Positions 6,290-6,366 of a stretch of DNA of 6,366 nucleotides are shown here, in pieces. The stretch comes from Actinomycetes bacterium. Lineage in GTDB: Bacteria > Actinomycetota > Actinomycetes > Propionibacteriales > Propionibacteriaceae. The position numbers and the translations under genes are program-made. The stretch is from contig JAEYNS010000078.1 in NCBI GenBank assembly GCA_023412435.1, positions 1 through 6,366 on the forward strand, given 5' to 3'. The notes below the pieces were generated by a model. That model had not been told where the DNA came from. It searched no databases and was given only the letters and a program-made list of their open reading frames with translations. Every line of letters begins with the position of its first letter. The stretch's first letter is position 1.

Positions 6290-6366
6290 GTGGCAAGCCG
6301 CCTCGACAACGTCATCACCCTCACCAAGCGCCGCGGGTTCGTCTACCCGTGCGGCGAGATCTACGG
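6290..6366 (+). CDS. glyS: Glycyl-tRNA synthetase, N-terminal fragment (runs off the right edge)
   Basis: The first 25 codons read as a class II glycyl-tRNA synthetase of the dimeric (alpha2) type used by Actinobacteria, which charges tRNA-Gly with glycine using ATP in the cytoplasm. The N-terminal LDNVITLTKRRGFVYPCGEIYG is the hallmark opening of this family, whose next residues normally form the GG.R..WDYGPLG motif, beyond the window. The start is GTG at 6290 with AAGGAG (6277-6282) at 7 nt spacing. Transcription may come from a promoter near 6230 or by read-through from the ABM gene; a hairpin sits just before the ribosome site. Confidence 0.93.
   Translation, partial: MASRLDNVITLTKRRGFVYPCGEIY

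Overview
This is a gene-dense, very GC-rich window with the GC-biased third codon positions, frequent GTG starts and long antisense shadow frames of a high-GC Gram-positive (actinobacterial) chromosome. The recO and glyS protein sequences are of actinobacterial type. A propionibacterial or related lineage is my guess, not something the window proves. There are no tRNA or rRNA genes, insertion sequences, CRISPR arrays or phage genes, and no stretch over about 120 bases lacks a gene.

Layout, left to right. (1) A minus-strand pair: a SIMPL-domain (DUF541) protein (897..280) followed after 9 nt by the N-terminal 90 codons of an aldo/keto reductase that runs off the left edge. (2) Divergent to that pair, a UPF0303/HbpS-like small protein on the plus strand (999..1478). 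(3) Convergent with it, a 536-residue FGGY-family sugar kinase on the minus strand (3099..1489), with a strong Shine-Dalgarno and a perfect 7+7 palindrome in its leader. (4) Divergent to the kinase, recO on the plus strand (3216..3955), broken by an apparent one-base loss in a G run between its two zinc-binding CxxC pairs. (5) Convergent with recO at 3 nt, a 631-residue NhaA Na+/H+ antiporter fused to a C-terminal DsbA-like thioredoxin domain (5854..3959). (6) Divergent to it, a 103-residue ABM-type (antibiotic biosynthesis monooxygenase fold) protein (5926..6237), then a hairpin and the first 25 codons of glycyl-tRNA synthetase, which runs off the right edge.

The genes look like ordinary housekeeping and accessory functions rather than one pathway. 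RecO and GlyS are the conserved anchors; in several Actinobacteria these two genes lie a few genes apart with uppS beside recO, and here the antiporter fusion fills that interval. The best second-look items are the recO frameshift, the NhaA-thioredoxin fusion with its probable cytoplasmic redox domain, the atypical sugar kinase with its possible operator, the hairpin before glyS, and -10 boxes placed exactly for leaderless transcripts at the SIMPL and ABM genes. I did not find a convincing new multi-gene system.
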